In this document: in pieces, positions 19,536-29,876 of the stretch
How the letters are laid out: every line of letters begins with the position of its first letter
Numbering within the stretch: position 1 is the first letter of the stretch
Assembly: GCF_032884065.1 (NCBI RefSeq)
Contig: NC_088879.1
Location: 15,970,647-16,034,646 of the forward strand
Length of the DNA: 64,000 nt
Origin: Artemia franciscana
Lineage: Eukaryota > Arthropoda > Branchiopoda > Anostraca > Artemiidae
Direction of reading: 5' to 3'
Translations under genes and position numbers: made by a program
Notes under the pieces: generated by a model
Told to the model about the DNA's origin: nothing
Database searches by the model: none
What the model saw: the letters and a program-made list of their open reading frames with translations, nothing else

Positions 19536-20658
19536 AACTTGCGAATATACAACATTCTTCGCTGTCCCATTGTCTGTGCATATAAATAGATTGTCAGGTT
19601 TACCGACTCTTGAACATGCAACATATAATTCTCAATGGGCAAAACAATCCGTATTCAGATTTATACCTCAAGATTCTAATGATTGCCCTTGAGCTTTGTT
19701 GATGGTGATTGCTAATCAAACGTTCCCTATGTCCCCGTCGTCATTTATATATCCCCCTGTGCCCCCCGGCGTCCCCGTTGTAGTTGTGTCCCTGTGTCCC
19801 GGTCGTCATTTATATTCTTTTTAGTTTTTTTTTGGTTTTTACTTTTTTTTTAGTTTTTTTTTCTTTTTTCTTCCCTGTGTCCCGGTCGTCATTTGTGTCC
19901 CGGTGTCCCAGTCTGTAATCTCTCTTTGAGTGTCCCGGTCGTCATTTATATTCCCCGTGTCCCGGTGTCCCGGTCTGTATATACATTCGTTTTTGAATTG
20001 GTCTTTTTTTTAGTTTTTAGTTTTTTACCTTTTTTTTAGTTTTTTTTAGTTATACCTCATGATTCTAATGATTGCTCTTGAGCTTTGATGATGAGTTGAT
20101 GGTGATTGCTAATCTTTTTAGTTTTTTTTGTAGTTTTTACCTTTTTAGTTTTGTTTTTCTCCTTTATTTTTCAGTTTTTTCTTTTTAGTTTTTTTTAGTT
20201 TTGTTTTTCTCCTTTATTTTTCAGTTTTTTTCCTTTTTTTCTTTTTTTTTCTTTTTTAGTTTTTTTTATTAGCTTTTAGTTTTTCTTTCGTTTTAGTTTT
20301 TTTTTAGGTTTTAGTTTTGTAGTTTTTACGTTTTTTTTTCTTTTTTAGTTTTTAGTTTTTTAACTTTTATTAGTTTTTTTTTAGTATTCTAGCTTTTTTA
20401 GTTTTTTTCCTTTTTAGTTTTTTTGTAGACAGACATACTATGCGGACAGACTACCTTTTGTAGTTTTTTTCTTCTTTTGTATTCAAGGTTCGGACTTGGA
20501 ATCTCTCGAACCTAGAACCTGGAACATACCGCGTTACCAACTCAGCTACATCAGCTTGTATACTTTCGTTTTTGAATTTGTATATGATGAAATAATTCAG
20601 ACGTCATATGCGGACAGACAGACAGACAGACATAACCCACAAACAACTTATTTATATG
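19536..20658 (-). mobile_element. Helitron copy H5 (3'-truncated)
   Basis: Begins at ACTTGCGAATATACAACATT, an internal point of the family, directly after the TC end of H4. It continues through minisatellite units, poly-T tracts and a tRNA-like block (20,480-20,560) to the CAGACAGACAGACATAACCC end block. It closely parallels H4. Confidence 0.65.
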
Positions 20659-20849
20659 TTTTTAACTATAAACCAGTATAACCAGTAAATTCTGGTCAAA
20701 AAAGAAATTATGTACATGTTGAATCTTAAAAAACCAACTAGATAATAGGAGATGAGATTTCAGTGTAAGAGTCATTACGTCTAAAAACAGGTAAGAAGTG
20801 CTTGTTTCAGAGTGGATATCTGTACTCCTCGGGTGTTGTAAAAACTTAT

Positions 20850-21800
20850 CTAGAATTCGAATAGCTTTGTTTTGCAGGGTTTAATATGTGATTTAAAAGT
20901 CAACAAAAATATAGCTGAGCAATATTGGAGGTTTGCATCAATTAGGCAAAAATATAGGATTCTTAGAACCTTATATGAGAATAAAAATTTTAGTCGGTGG
21001 AGCAAACCTATATTTCTTGATAATTTTAGTCTCAACAACGAAATATGTGTTTTAAAATTCATGGTAGGGTCAAAAACGATACCTAAATATTTTGCTGTGT
21101 ATACTCTTTTGATTTCATGAATAATATGAATGGTAATTTTATTCAGAGAAATATTTTTCAACTTTTGCCTTGTTTGTAGTGGTTTAATATGTGATTTAAA
21201 AGTCAGCAAAAATATAGCTGAGCAATATTAGAGGTGTGCATCAATTAGGCGAAAATATAGGATTCTTAGAACCTTATATGAGAATAAAAATTTTAGTCGG
21301 TGGAGCAAATCTATATTTCTTGATAATTTTAGTCTCAACAACGAAATATGTGTTTTAAAATTCATGTTAGGGTCAAAATTGATACCTAAATATTTTGCTG
21401 TGCATACTCTTTTGATTTCATGAATAGTATCAACGGTAATTTTATTCAGATAAATATTTTTCAACTTTTGACTTGATCTTCCATAAATAATAAATTCTGT
21501 TTTAACAAAATTAGGGACAAGTTTGTTAATTTGGAACCAATTTTTGATGGATTTTGCAACTTCAATCAGTTTTTCTTTCAGTGCATCTAATGTTGGTGCT
21601 TTTAAACTTGCTGCAGTATCATCCGCAAACGTAATTGTTAATGCATTTTCAGGAGTAGATTTAGGGAGATCATTTATATATATTAAAAATAATAGAGGTC
21701 CTAAAATTGAACCTTGCGGTACACCGATTTTTCCTAGAAGGCAAAAATATGGCAAAACTATTAATAAGAAGATATCTAGATATTGATGTATTTGGACCAC
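20850..21800 (-). mobile_element. LINE reverse transcriptase fragment (Jockey/CR1 group)
   Basis: Minus-strand frame 21,800-21,228 has GVPQGSILGPLLFLIYINDL, the FADD box (21,618-21,629), LVPNFVKTEF and YLGINFDPNMNF, all typical of Jockey/CR1-like non-LTR RTs. It lacks the N-terminal endonuclease and is cut at both ends. A ~302-bp segment is tandemly duplicated: 20,881-21,182 repeats 21,183-21,480. It abuts the 3' flank of EXD2 copy C. Confidence 0.8.
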
Positions 21801-22001
21801 TTTCTTGGTTATTCTTTAGCGAATTCAAAACGCTCTTTTTGTTTAAAAAATTTAATGAAACATCATGACAGAAAAATTATGAGCTTGTTTCTAAATTCAG
21901 CAAGAAGTCACATTAGAAGGAAAATTCAAATTTGAGAACCTGAAAACTTGTTTCTCAGTATAGTCACTAAATAGTCATAATCTTCCAAACAAAAAAGAAA
22001 A

Positions 22002-23507
22002 TTAAACTGCCTGACCCCTACCGACAGCTTTCACGTAATCTTCAGGATCAACTCGATTTTGAGCCATCCTATTGTCTAGCCTCTCTTTATTGTGGTCTAA
22101 AGACCAGTATGGCGGTAGAAACTCTGGTTTCATTGAATCAATAAAATGCTTTCTCCAGGCTTAATAAACCCTCAAGGTTTCTTGTACGTAGCAGTTCTTG
22201 CCGCTGATACAACTTTTTTCAACAAAGGATTGGTTGCTTTGACCTTGTCTATGGCCCCAATTGGAGCTCTACATTCCTCAGCCAGTCGTTTACGTAGCTC
22301 CTGATCGCAATTATTACTGATTTTATGACATGTGACACATAACGGAAGAATGTCATGAGACTGATGGCTTTTCAGGATTCGGTAAATGCTTACGATATTC
22401 TTTCGGGACAATATTTTTTCTCACGCAGGATTCTGTTTGACCACATACAACACAGCGGATTTTTTGAGGTGTCTGATAATATTTATCACATACTCCAACA
22501 GGTCGCCCGCTTGGTTCTGACTTCAGTCGAATCGTAAAAGGGTCTTCCTTCACCTGTTCTGCAAGGTCTTTACTAAGGTAAGCCTTTTGGGGACCAGCGC
22601 GACTAGACAAAATTTTGCCATCAGGTGCTTCTATGACGTAATTTTGATGACATGAGCCCTTCATTGGCGGAAAATCATTTGAAACCTTGCTCTTGATTTG
22701 ATGTGTACCAGCTTTCCACTGCCTTTCCAGGTACGGTTTAACAATTCTTCGGGCAGCAGCCCAGCTTTCTGAAGAAGTAACAGGAAGAAATCTCTCCTTA
22801 ATGGATATATGGTATAAATCATTAATCAGTTCACAAAATATAGGCACTGAAACGAAAGCATCAAGGGAAGCATAGTCAATTTGTCTTTTTGTCAAGCGCG
22901 GTGCTTCCCAGTCACTACAAGTGATCTGGAGGTCTTTATCGAGGGCTATGCCAAGGAATTCTGCTGATAGTCCTGCTAGTCCCATTTTTTTTTTTCCTTT
23001 TTCTTTGTCTTGACGGCTAAGAAGAAGATGGCGCAAGTCTAACCAACCGCGAACAGATACTCCGTAACTGCTGACTCGATAAGCATCACCATCAATCCCA
23101 ACTCCGACTTTGATTATCTCCTCATTTTCAAGAACTTCCTGAATTTTCGGCAGAATTTTCTTAACTTTGCAGAGTCGGATTAAAAGACATTCTCCAGAAT
23201 CTGAAGAAATTAGCATTAACGCAACTGAATCTTCGGTATCTTTGGGCCCTCACTCACAGTCTAAGCCAACAATCTTTGACTTCTCCACTGACGGAAAAAA
23301 AGACGGGGGTATTTTAGCCCAATCGTCGCTGCTTTCTATCAAGTAGATCTTGAGTCCTTTGCTGTGAATTAACTGTTCACACTTCTTCCTGAAAATTTGG
23401 AAGAAGTTTACACAGCGGTGTTTAAGGTAAACAAAACTTGCAACTGTAGAAGTTCCAATCACTAGCGCTGAAATAATAATAGGGTTAGCTATCCCAAAAG
23501 CATCCAT
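22002..23507 (-). pseudogene. EXD2: EXD2 pseudogene, nearly full length (copy C)
   Basis: Minus-strand, intronless EXD2. The start MDAFGIANPIIISALVIGT is the membrane anchor; GLDCE is exonuclease motif I, and the next codon (W in the copy at 29,746) is a stop at 23,250. The frame resumes with LISSDSGECLLIRL, GVGIDGDA (motif II) and RQIDYASLDAF (motif III, DEDDy). The C-terminal half follows directly: NDFPPMKGSCHQN, one APDG module, CVVCGQTESCVRKN and CVTCHKISN. A one-base loss lies near 22,380 (HLPN/ILKS), and a deletion of roughly 57 codons precedes the last block near 22,190. So at least three disabling changes are visible. This copy documents the ancestral order: anchor, exonuclease, zinc tail. 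Confidence 0.85.
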
Positions 23508-23598
23508 TATGAAATATCATTAAATTCACACTAATATGATTCCATTTAGGCGAGTTGCTTTATTTCACATTTGACATCATTTTTTTATTTCAATTAGA

Positions 23599-23683
23599 TG
23601 ACGTCACAATTATGCTTTAATACTAATCCACTCTTGTTATGATTGTAATTCGTAAAGGCTTTTTTATACCCGAGATGACGTCA
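23599..23683. promoter_or_regulatory. Paired CRE-like sites, EXD2 copy C
   Basis: TGACGTCA at 23,599-23,606 and again at 23,676-23,683, the same paired arrangement as in copies A and B, about 90-175 bp upstream of the start codon. Confidence 0.5.
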
Positions 23684-23934
23684 TAATTAAAGTTGGTAAT
23701 CTGATAATCTGGGATGCCGTCGTGATTCGTTAGCACAACATGTTATCATAATAATAATGATTTCCAGCATTTTTCAATTATGTATTTAATAAATTCTTAA
23801 CACAGAATTCATTAAATACCTTGGGTTGCCCTTCGGTCTGACAGTTATAGCTACACATTTATTGGTGTTATCATCTGTATTGAAAAATGCATCGCCTGCT
23901 AGTGAGGGTGAAAGGTCTTTTTGATAAACCAACA

Positions 23935-24600
23935 CTGCCTAAAATTTATAATTCAAAGTTTGCTCATTATGTTTTTTCAACCTTCCATTTTTGAAGATTT
24001 TAAGTAAAAGGAATAAAAAGCATATCCGTTCATACTTTTTCCGGTTTTGTAAATATTTTCTTGGAATCCAGCTATGATTCAGAAATAAGTGCATCATTGA
24101 ACAGAAATTACAATAAATAATCGAGTCAAACTCAAAACGAGCAAACATTAGCATTAGTGAGGCTGACAACCCCCCTGCCTTCTCAAAACCAGAGCGTAAC
24201 TTCCACTTTACTGGAAACAAACTATATTTTAAATGTCTTCAGTTTTTGACTTTAAGAAATAAAAAATGATTAAATACTTAAAGCAATAAATATCAGTAAA
24301 TGTATATTAAAATGACGATCCCCGATCATTTGTTTTTTTTTTCCAGAAAAGTGAAAAATTATGTTCTAGTCCTGAATAAGCACGGGTATTGTCAGCCCTA
24401 CTCATGGTAATTTTTACCCATTTTGAATTTGACTTGGTTATTTATTGCAATTTCTGTTCGTTTGGGGTTTCATTTATTTATTGATTGTGATTTGAGGTAG
24501 TTTTACAAGTGGACGATTATTTGACCTTATTTCTGCTCAATTTTGGTTTAATGAAGCTCTTTAACGAAAAATCACAATATATTTATTTCCTAACTCAGCT
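23935..24600. mobile_element. Foldback element of family R
   Basis: Arm 23,935-24,235 (minus sense) and arm 24,345-24,600 (plus sense) face away from a ~105-bp core that starts TTTGACTTTAAGAAATA. Each arm carries the ATTTACAATAAATAACCGAG / GGTTATTTATTG block. No coding capacity. This is the undisturbed form of the unit that in the palindrome is split by the AAGTGCCAT element. Confidence 0.65.
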
Positions 24601-24990
24601 TCTAAATTATCCAAAAATTACAAGTAAGAAGACAAAAAACATCTTAAAACTCATTGTTAGAATATTTTTTTTTTTATTAAATTTGTCTATAAATTCTTCA
24701 AACCTTTTTATATCATTAACTGTCTTATCAATAAAATTCCATAATTTTATTCCTCAATAGATAAAGGAGAGCTTAGACCTTGTAGTCCTGGCAATTGGAG
24801 CATGTAGCGCCTTGCTCCTTCGAGAATTATAACTGCGGCAGTCAGACCTAAACTGAAAAATGACCGAGAAACATAAATGTAAGTTATCATTATTATACTT
24901 GAACAAAAATGACAAGTGATAAAAATTCCCTAGGCCAGCAGCTGGTAACATTTTCTGCCTTCCATATTCCGATCTCACAGAATCCCTATG
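24601..24990. repeat. Outer flank duplicated from/with 9,780-10,110
   Basis: Parallels the stretch outside EXD2-like copy B up to about 24,920, including 'GATAAAGGAGAGCTTAGACC'. No gene seen. Confidence 0.6.
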
Positions 24991-24999
24991 TTATAGAAA

Positions 25000-25640
25000 A
25001 ATACAAAAATACGATGCTTGAAAAAACGTGTGAACTTTTTAGGTATCCCGATGCTCCGTGTTAAAATTATTGACATGTTGTCAACATATTTCTTAAACGA
25101 CAAAGTTTCATCAAGTATAATACCTAAATACTTGACATAAGACTTCCTTTCAATCTCACCAGAACTATATTTTCATTGATAAATCCAGGGATAATACATA
25201 TGTATTTTCGGGAATATAATAAAACTACTCTTAATGGGGAGAACTTGTAGTTTTATTTACATGCATCCACGTTGAAACTATGTTTAATGATCGTTTGTTT
25301 AATTCGAGCAATCCCTCCTCAGTTTTTGCAAGACAAACAAGTGACGTGTCCTCAGAAAACATCGTTACTGTCACATCTTGTAGATCATGGAGTAATTCAC
25401 AGAAATCGTTTTTGATTTTTGACATTGATTCACTTAGGTCATTTACAAAATTAAGATTAATTGCGGTCCGGGAACAGAGGCTTGTGGAACTCTACATGTA
25501 ACAGGAACACTTGACAAACGTTTCGAATCATTCTGAACATACTGTAGCCGTACTGCTAAGAACGTACGCAAAGAATGAAGCCCAGAACTTCTTATGGCAT
25601 AAACTTCACGTTTGAGAAGCAGCATATCAGCATTTACTTA
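25000..25640 (-). mobile_element. Decayed LINE reverse transcriptase fragment
   Basis: Minus-strand frames 25,625-25,443 and 25,425-25,231 together carry LRTFLAVRLQYVQND, a degraded 'VPQGSVLGP' site (VPQASVPGP), and FSEDTSL in place of FADDTSL, then LNIVSTWMHVNK. These are Jockey/CR1-type RT motifs with a damaged active site, so the copy is old. Confidence 0.7.
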
Positions 25641-26448
25641 GTCAAAAGCTTTAATTATATCTAAAAACGTTATTATTATTATTAAAACAAGCATCTATAT
25701 TTTACAGCTATGATGGATTATTAAAATTAAATGCACAGGTTTTAAGCTTTGTCCTTTGAAAATCTTCTGCCTCAAGTAAGGGCAACAGTGGAGATTGAGG
25801 ATTTTATAATTTTTGATTCACTGTCTTTTAAAAAAAGAAACAACATATGGAGTTGGCCTAATCATTGAAAATAACGGCTGTTTTGTCATTAAATAATTAC
25901 CTACTCTTGAAAGGGCCATTAAAAATTTCAAATTCTAATTGGTGAGATTTTCACAAATCACTACGGCCATACCTTCCAGAAAATGAGTGCGAGAAATAAA
26001 AAATTAGCAAAAAGAATGTGATGACGACACACGACTCTTTACTATAGGCACACCTGAGCTGTACTTCCAAAACGTAAGAAAAGGTTGCGGCAAACTCGTA
26101 GTTGATGCAAACAATTTCCTTTTCCTAGCCCAGTGAATTTCTTAAGTTATTCTGTGGTATCTTTTGCTTTCCCAGAAAGTAGAAGCAACTAAAGGAAAAA
26201 TATAGAAACATTCTTAGTAAGAAGATTTCTAATTATTTTTTTATTAGGACCTCTTTCTTGAAGTACTCTTTAAAGAATTCAAAACGCTCTTTTTGTTAAA
26301 AAATATTATGAAAAAATCGCGACAGAAAAACAAAGAATCCGTTTCAGAATTCAGCGTCAAAAGTAACAACAGAAGCAAAGGAAGCTGGAAATTATGTTTT
26401 TAGCATAGTCACTAAACAGTCTTTGTCTCCTAATAACAAAAACAAAAA
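25641..26448. other. Non-coding stretch; 3' flank of EXD2 copy D/E
   Basis: 25,690-25,870 resembles 32,450-32,580 (block 'TTTGAAAATCTTCTGCCTC'), an interspersed repeat. 26,230-26,448 parallels the 3' flank of copy C (21,770-22,001), for example 'GAATTCAAAACGCTCTTTTT' in both. No gene seen. Confidence 0.5.
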
Positions 26449-26934
26449 TTAAACCGAATGACCCCCAATAACAGCTATCTTGTAATCTTGAGGATCAACT
26501 AGATTTTGAGCCATCCTATTGTCTAGTCGTGATCTAAAGACCACAGTGGCGATAAAAATTTTGGTCTCATTCAGACAATAAAATGCTTTCTCCAGAGTCT
26601 TTCCAGTTTTACCAAACCACATTTCTGGGCGTAAAATTGTACAACTTTAAAGCCATGTGATTTAGATACTTCGTTAACGGATTGTTTTCCTATCGTTAGA
26701 GCTTTTTCGAGCACTTCATCAGTTAACGAACTAACATTGTAATACTCAGTAATTTTGGCTTCAGGTTCAGCAAACCTATCTAATGGAATTTTATCTCTAG
26801 TGGATTTGATTGCTTTGGCCACTGACACCACATTAATCAACAAAAGTCTACTTTGACGTCGTCTTTGGCTGCAATTGGAGCACCACATTATTCAGCCAAT
26901 TGCTTCCGTAGTGCCCAATCATAATTATAACTTA

Positions 26935-28503
26935 CTAGCTGTTGGGGTGGCGCTTCGCGCCACCCCAACACCTAGTTGGTGGGGGCGCTTCGCGCCCCCC
27001 CCAAGCCCCCCCGCGCGCGTAAGTCGTTACGCGCCATAATAGTTACGCGCCATTGTAGTTGTGTCCCTATGTCCCACCTGTGAATATAGATATATATATA
27101 TATATATGGTTTTAACTACGTAAAACTTGCGAATATAAAACATTCTTTGCTGTCCCATTGTCTTTGCATATAAATAGATTGTCAGGTTATCCCCCTGTTT
27201 CCCCCGGTGTCCCCGTTGTAGTTGTGTCCCTGTGTCCCGGTCGTCATTTATATTCCCTGTGTCCCGGGTCCCGGTCATCATTTGTATCCCGGTGTCCCGG
27301 TCTGTATATACATTCGTTTTTTAGTTTTGTTTTTCTCCTTTATTTTTTTCCTTTTTTTTTCTTTTTTAAGCTTATTTAGATTTTTAGATTTTTTAGTTTT
27401 TTTTATTAGTTTTTAGTTTTTATTTCTTTTTAGTTTTTTTGTCCCGGTCGTCATTTATATCCCCCTGTTTCCCCCGGTGTCCCCGTTGTAGTTGTGTCCC
27501 TGTGTCCCGGTCGTTATTTATATTCCCTGTGTCCCGGTCGTCATTTGTATCCCGGTGTACCGGTCTGTATATACATTCGTTTTTTAGTTTTGTTTTTCTC
27601 CTTTATTTTTTTCCTTTTTTTTTCTTTTTTAGTTTATTTAGATTTTTAGATTTTTTAGTTTTTTTATTAGTTTTTAGTTTTTTTTTCTTTTTAGTTTTTT
27701 TGTAGTTTTTACCTTCTTTTTAGTTTTGTTAATTTTTTTTTTTACTTGTGTCCTGGTCGTCATTTATACTCCCTGTGTCCCGGTGCTTTGTTGATTGCTA
27801 ATCGAACATTCCTTTTGTCCTGGTCGCTTTCTCTTTGAGTGTCGTCATTTATTTTTTTCTTTTTTAGTTCTTTTAGTTTTTACCTTTTTTAGTTTTTTTT
27901 TAGTTTTTAGTTTTTTTAGTTTTTTACCTTTTTTTAGTTTTTTTAGTTTTTTAGCTTTTTTATTTTTTTTATTAGTTTTTAGTTTTTTTGTAGTTTTTGC
28001 CTTTTTTTTTAGTTTTTTGTCCTGGTCGCTTTCTCTTTGAGTGTCGTCATTTATTAGTTTTTTCCTTTTTTTTTTTAGTTTTTTATTGGTTTTTACCTTT
28101 ATTTTAGCTTATTTTTCAGTTTTTTCCTTTTTTTTAGTTTTTTTTTATTTTTTATTTTTTTTAGTTTTTTACCTTTTTTTAGTTTTTTTAGTTTTTTTAG
28201 TTTTTTAGCTTTTTTACTTTTTTTATTAGTTTTTAGTTTTTTTTTGTAGTTTTTGCCTTTTTTTAGTTTTTTCAGTTTTTTTTTTAGTTTTTTATTGGTT
28301 TTTACCTTTATAGTTTTTTTAGTTTTTTAGCTTTTTTATTTTTTTTATTAGTTTTTAGTTTTTTTTGTAGTTTTTGCCTTTTTTTAGTTTTTTCAGTTTT
28401 GACGTCACCTAATCCAGTTTTTTCAGGTGACGTCACCTGACACATCCATCCACACATCCATCCACACATCCACAGACAGACAACTTATTTTTATATATAT
28501 AGA
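26935..28503 (-). mobile_element. Helitron copy H6 inserted in EXD2 (1,569 bp)
   Basis: CTAG end with double hairpin at 26,935 preceded by A; TC end (GA on + strand) at 28,502-28,503 followed by T. Removing it leaves 'AATTATAACTTA' joined to 'TTTTATGACATGTG', which matches the uninterrupted EXD2 copies (AATTATTACTAATTTTATG), so both ends and the A/T target are confirmed. Interior: minisatellite units and poly-T/TTTTTAG tracts; no coding sequence. Same orientation as the array at 11,382-20,658. Confidence 0.9.
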
Positions 28504-28909
28504 TTTTATGACATGTGACACATAACAAAAGAACGTCATGAGATTGATAATTTTTCATGATATACGGAAAATGCTTACGATATTCTTTCGGGACAATATT
28601 TTTTCTCACGCAGGATTCTGTTTGACCACATACGACACAGCGGATTTTTTGAGGTGTCTGATAGTATTTATCACATACTCGAACAGGTCGTCAATTTGGT
28701 TCTGACTTCAGTCGAATCGTAAAAGGGTCTTCCTTCACCTGTTCTGCAAGGTCTTTACTAAGGTACCAGTCAGGATTTTTGCGAACAAGGGTGCACAAAA
28801 TTTCACCATCTGGTGCCACTAAGTAGCAAGTTAAATTGGATGGGTGTTTCTTTGATGAAGAATTATTCCTATCTCCCTTGAGAGGAGGCACTATGTAAAA
28901 AAATTTGCT

Positions 28910-29746
28910 CTACATTGTATATGTACCAGCTTTCAAATGCTTGTCCAGGTATGGCTTGACAATTTTTCGGGTAATAGCCCAGCTTTCTGAAGAAGTAACA
29001 GGAAGAAATCTCTTCTTAATGGATATATGGTATAAATCATTAACAAGTTCACAAAAGATAGGCACTGAAACAAAAGCATCAAGGGAAGCATAGTCAATTT
29101 GTCTTTTTGTCAAGCGCGGTGCTTCCCAGTCACTACAAATGATCTGGAGGTCTTTCTCGAGGGTTATGCCAAGGAATTCTGCTGATAGTCCTGCTAGTCC
29201 CTTTCCTTGTTTTCCCTTTTTTTTGTCTTGACGGCTAAGACAAAGATAGCGCAAGTCTAAACAACCACGAACAGACACTCCAAAATTTCGGCTCAATCGA
29301 AGTGCATCACTTAGAATTCCGACTCCTAATTTAACTTTCTTCTCATTTTCAAGAATTTCCTGAATTTTCGGCAGAATTTTTCTAACTTTGCAGAGTCGGA
29401 CTAAAAGACATTCTCCAGAATCTGAAGAAATTTGCATTAGCGCGACTGGCTCTTTCGTATCGCGGGACACCCACTCACAGTCTAAGCCGATAATCTTGGA
29501 CTTCTCCACAGACATAAAAAAAGACGGTGGTATTTTAGCCCAATCATCGCTACTTTCAATCAAGAAGACCTTGAGTCCTTTGCTGTGAATTAACTGTTCA
29601 CACTTCTTCCTGTGAATTCGAAAAAACTGCCCACAACGATATTGAAGGTGAACAAAACTTGCAACTGTAGCAGCGCCAATCATTAGCACTGCACTAGTAA
29701 CCACGGTAGGGATAGCTATACCAAAAGCTTCAATAAAAAAATACAT
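28910..29746 (-). CDS. EXD2: EXD2-like 3'-5' exonuclease ORF, tail-less
   Basis: Open 278-codon frame with the complete exonuclease half of EXD2. Residues ~9-33 form a hydrophobic membrane anchor (IPTVVTSAVLMIGAATV) followed by basic residues, as in the mitochondrial-anchored vertebrate protein. DEDDy motifs are all present: D89-C-E91 (GLDCEW), D147 (GVGILSDA), and Y219...D223 (DYASLDAF). The frame ends at KAGTYTM just where copy C continues into the zinc tail; tail sequence resumes in another frame. It could encode an exonuclease-only protein, but a LINE sits in its promoter region and both CRE sites are mutated, so expression is doubtful. Start is the first ATG; MDAFG-type starts are used in copy C. 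Confidence 0.65.
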   Translation of the reverse strand: MYFFIEAFGIAIPTVVTSAVLMIGAATVASFVHLQYRCGQFFRIHRKKCEQLIHSKGLKVFLIESSDDWAKIPPSFFMSVEKSKIIGLDCEWVSRDTKEPVALMQISSDSGECLLVRLCKVRKILPKIQEILENEKKVKLGVGILSDALRLSRNFGVSVRGCLDLRYLCLSRQDKKKGKQGKGLAGLSAEFLGITLEKDLQIICSDWEAPRLTKRQIDYASLDAFVSVPIFCELVNDLYHISIKKRFLPVTSSESWAITRKIVKPYLDKHLKAGTYTM

Positions 29747-29836
29747 TTTTCTCTGTGATTAAATTCACACTAGCATGATTCCCTTTAGGCGAGTAGTTTT
29801 ATTCCAGGTTTGACGTCATTTTTTAAGTCAATTAGA

Positions 29837-29844
29837 TGACGTAA
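29837..29844. promoter_or_regulatory. Degraded proximal CRE site, EXD2 copy D/E
   Basis: TGACGTAA at the place where the other copies have TGACGTCA. Its distal partner is AGACGTCA at 31,165-31,172, now 1.25 kb farther away because of a LINE insertion. Both differ from consensus by one base. Confidence 0.4.
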
Positions 29845-29876
29845 TAATCAGACTTTAATATTAATCCATTCTTGTA

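Larger units (their letters stand above)
26449..29746 (-). pseudogene. EXD2: EXD2 locus split by Helitron (copy D/E), whole extent
   Basis: One EXD2 copy: exonuclease half 29,746-28,910, start of the tail 28,891-28,504, then Helitron H6, then the end of the tail 26,934-26,449. The tail half has a frame break after the exonuclease (stop at 28,910), a degraded CRE pair upstream, and a diverged last third (VSVAKAIKSTRDKIPL, KSHGFKVVQF). The first APDG module is gone; the second (TCYLVAPDGEILCTL) remains. More diverged from copy A than copy C is, so probably the older branch. Confidence 0.85.

Noticed and set aside
27795-28040. F/L-rich ORFs in poly-T tracts that look like membrane proteins
   Set aside because: They come from TTTTTAG/poly-T simple sequence in Helitron H6 and similar tracts.
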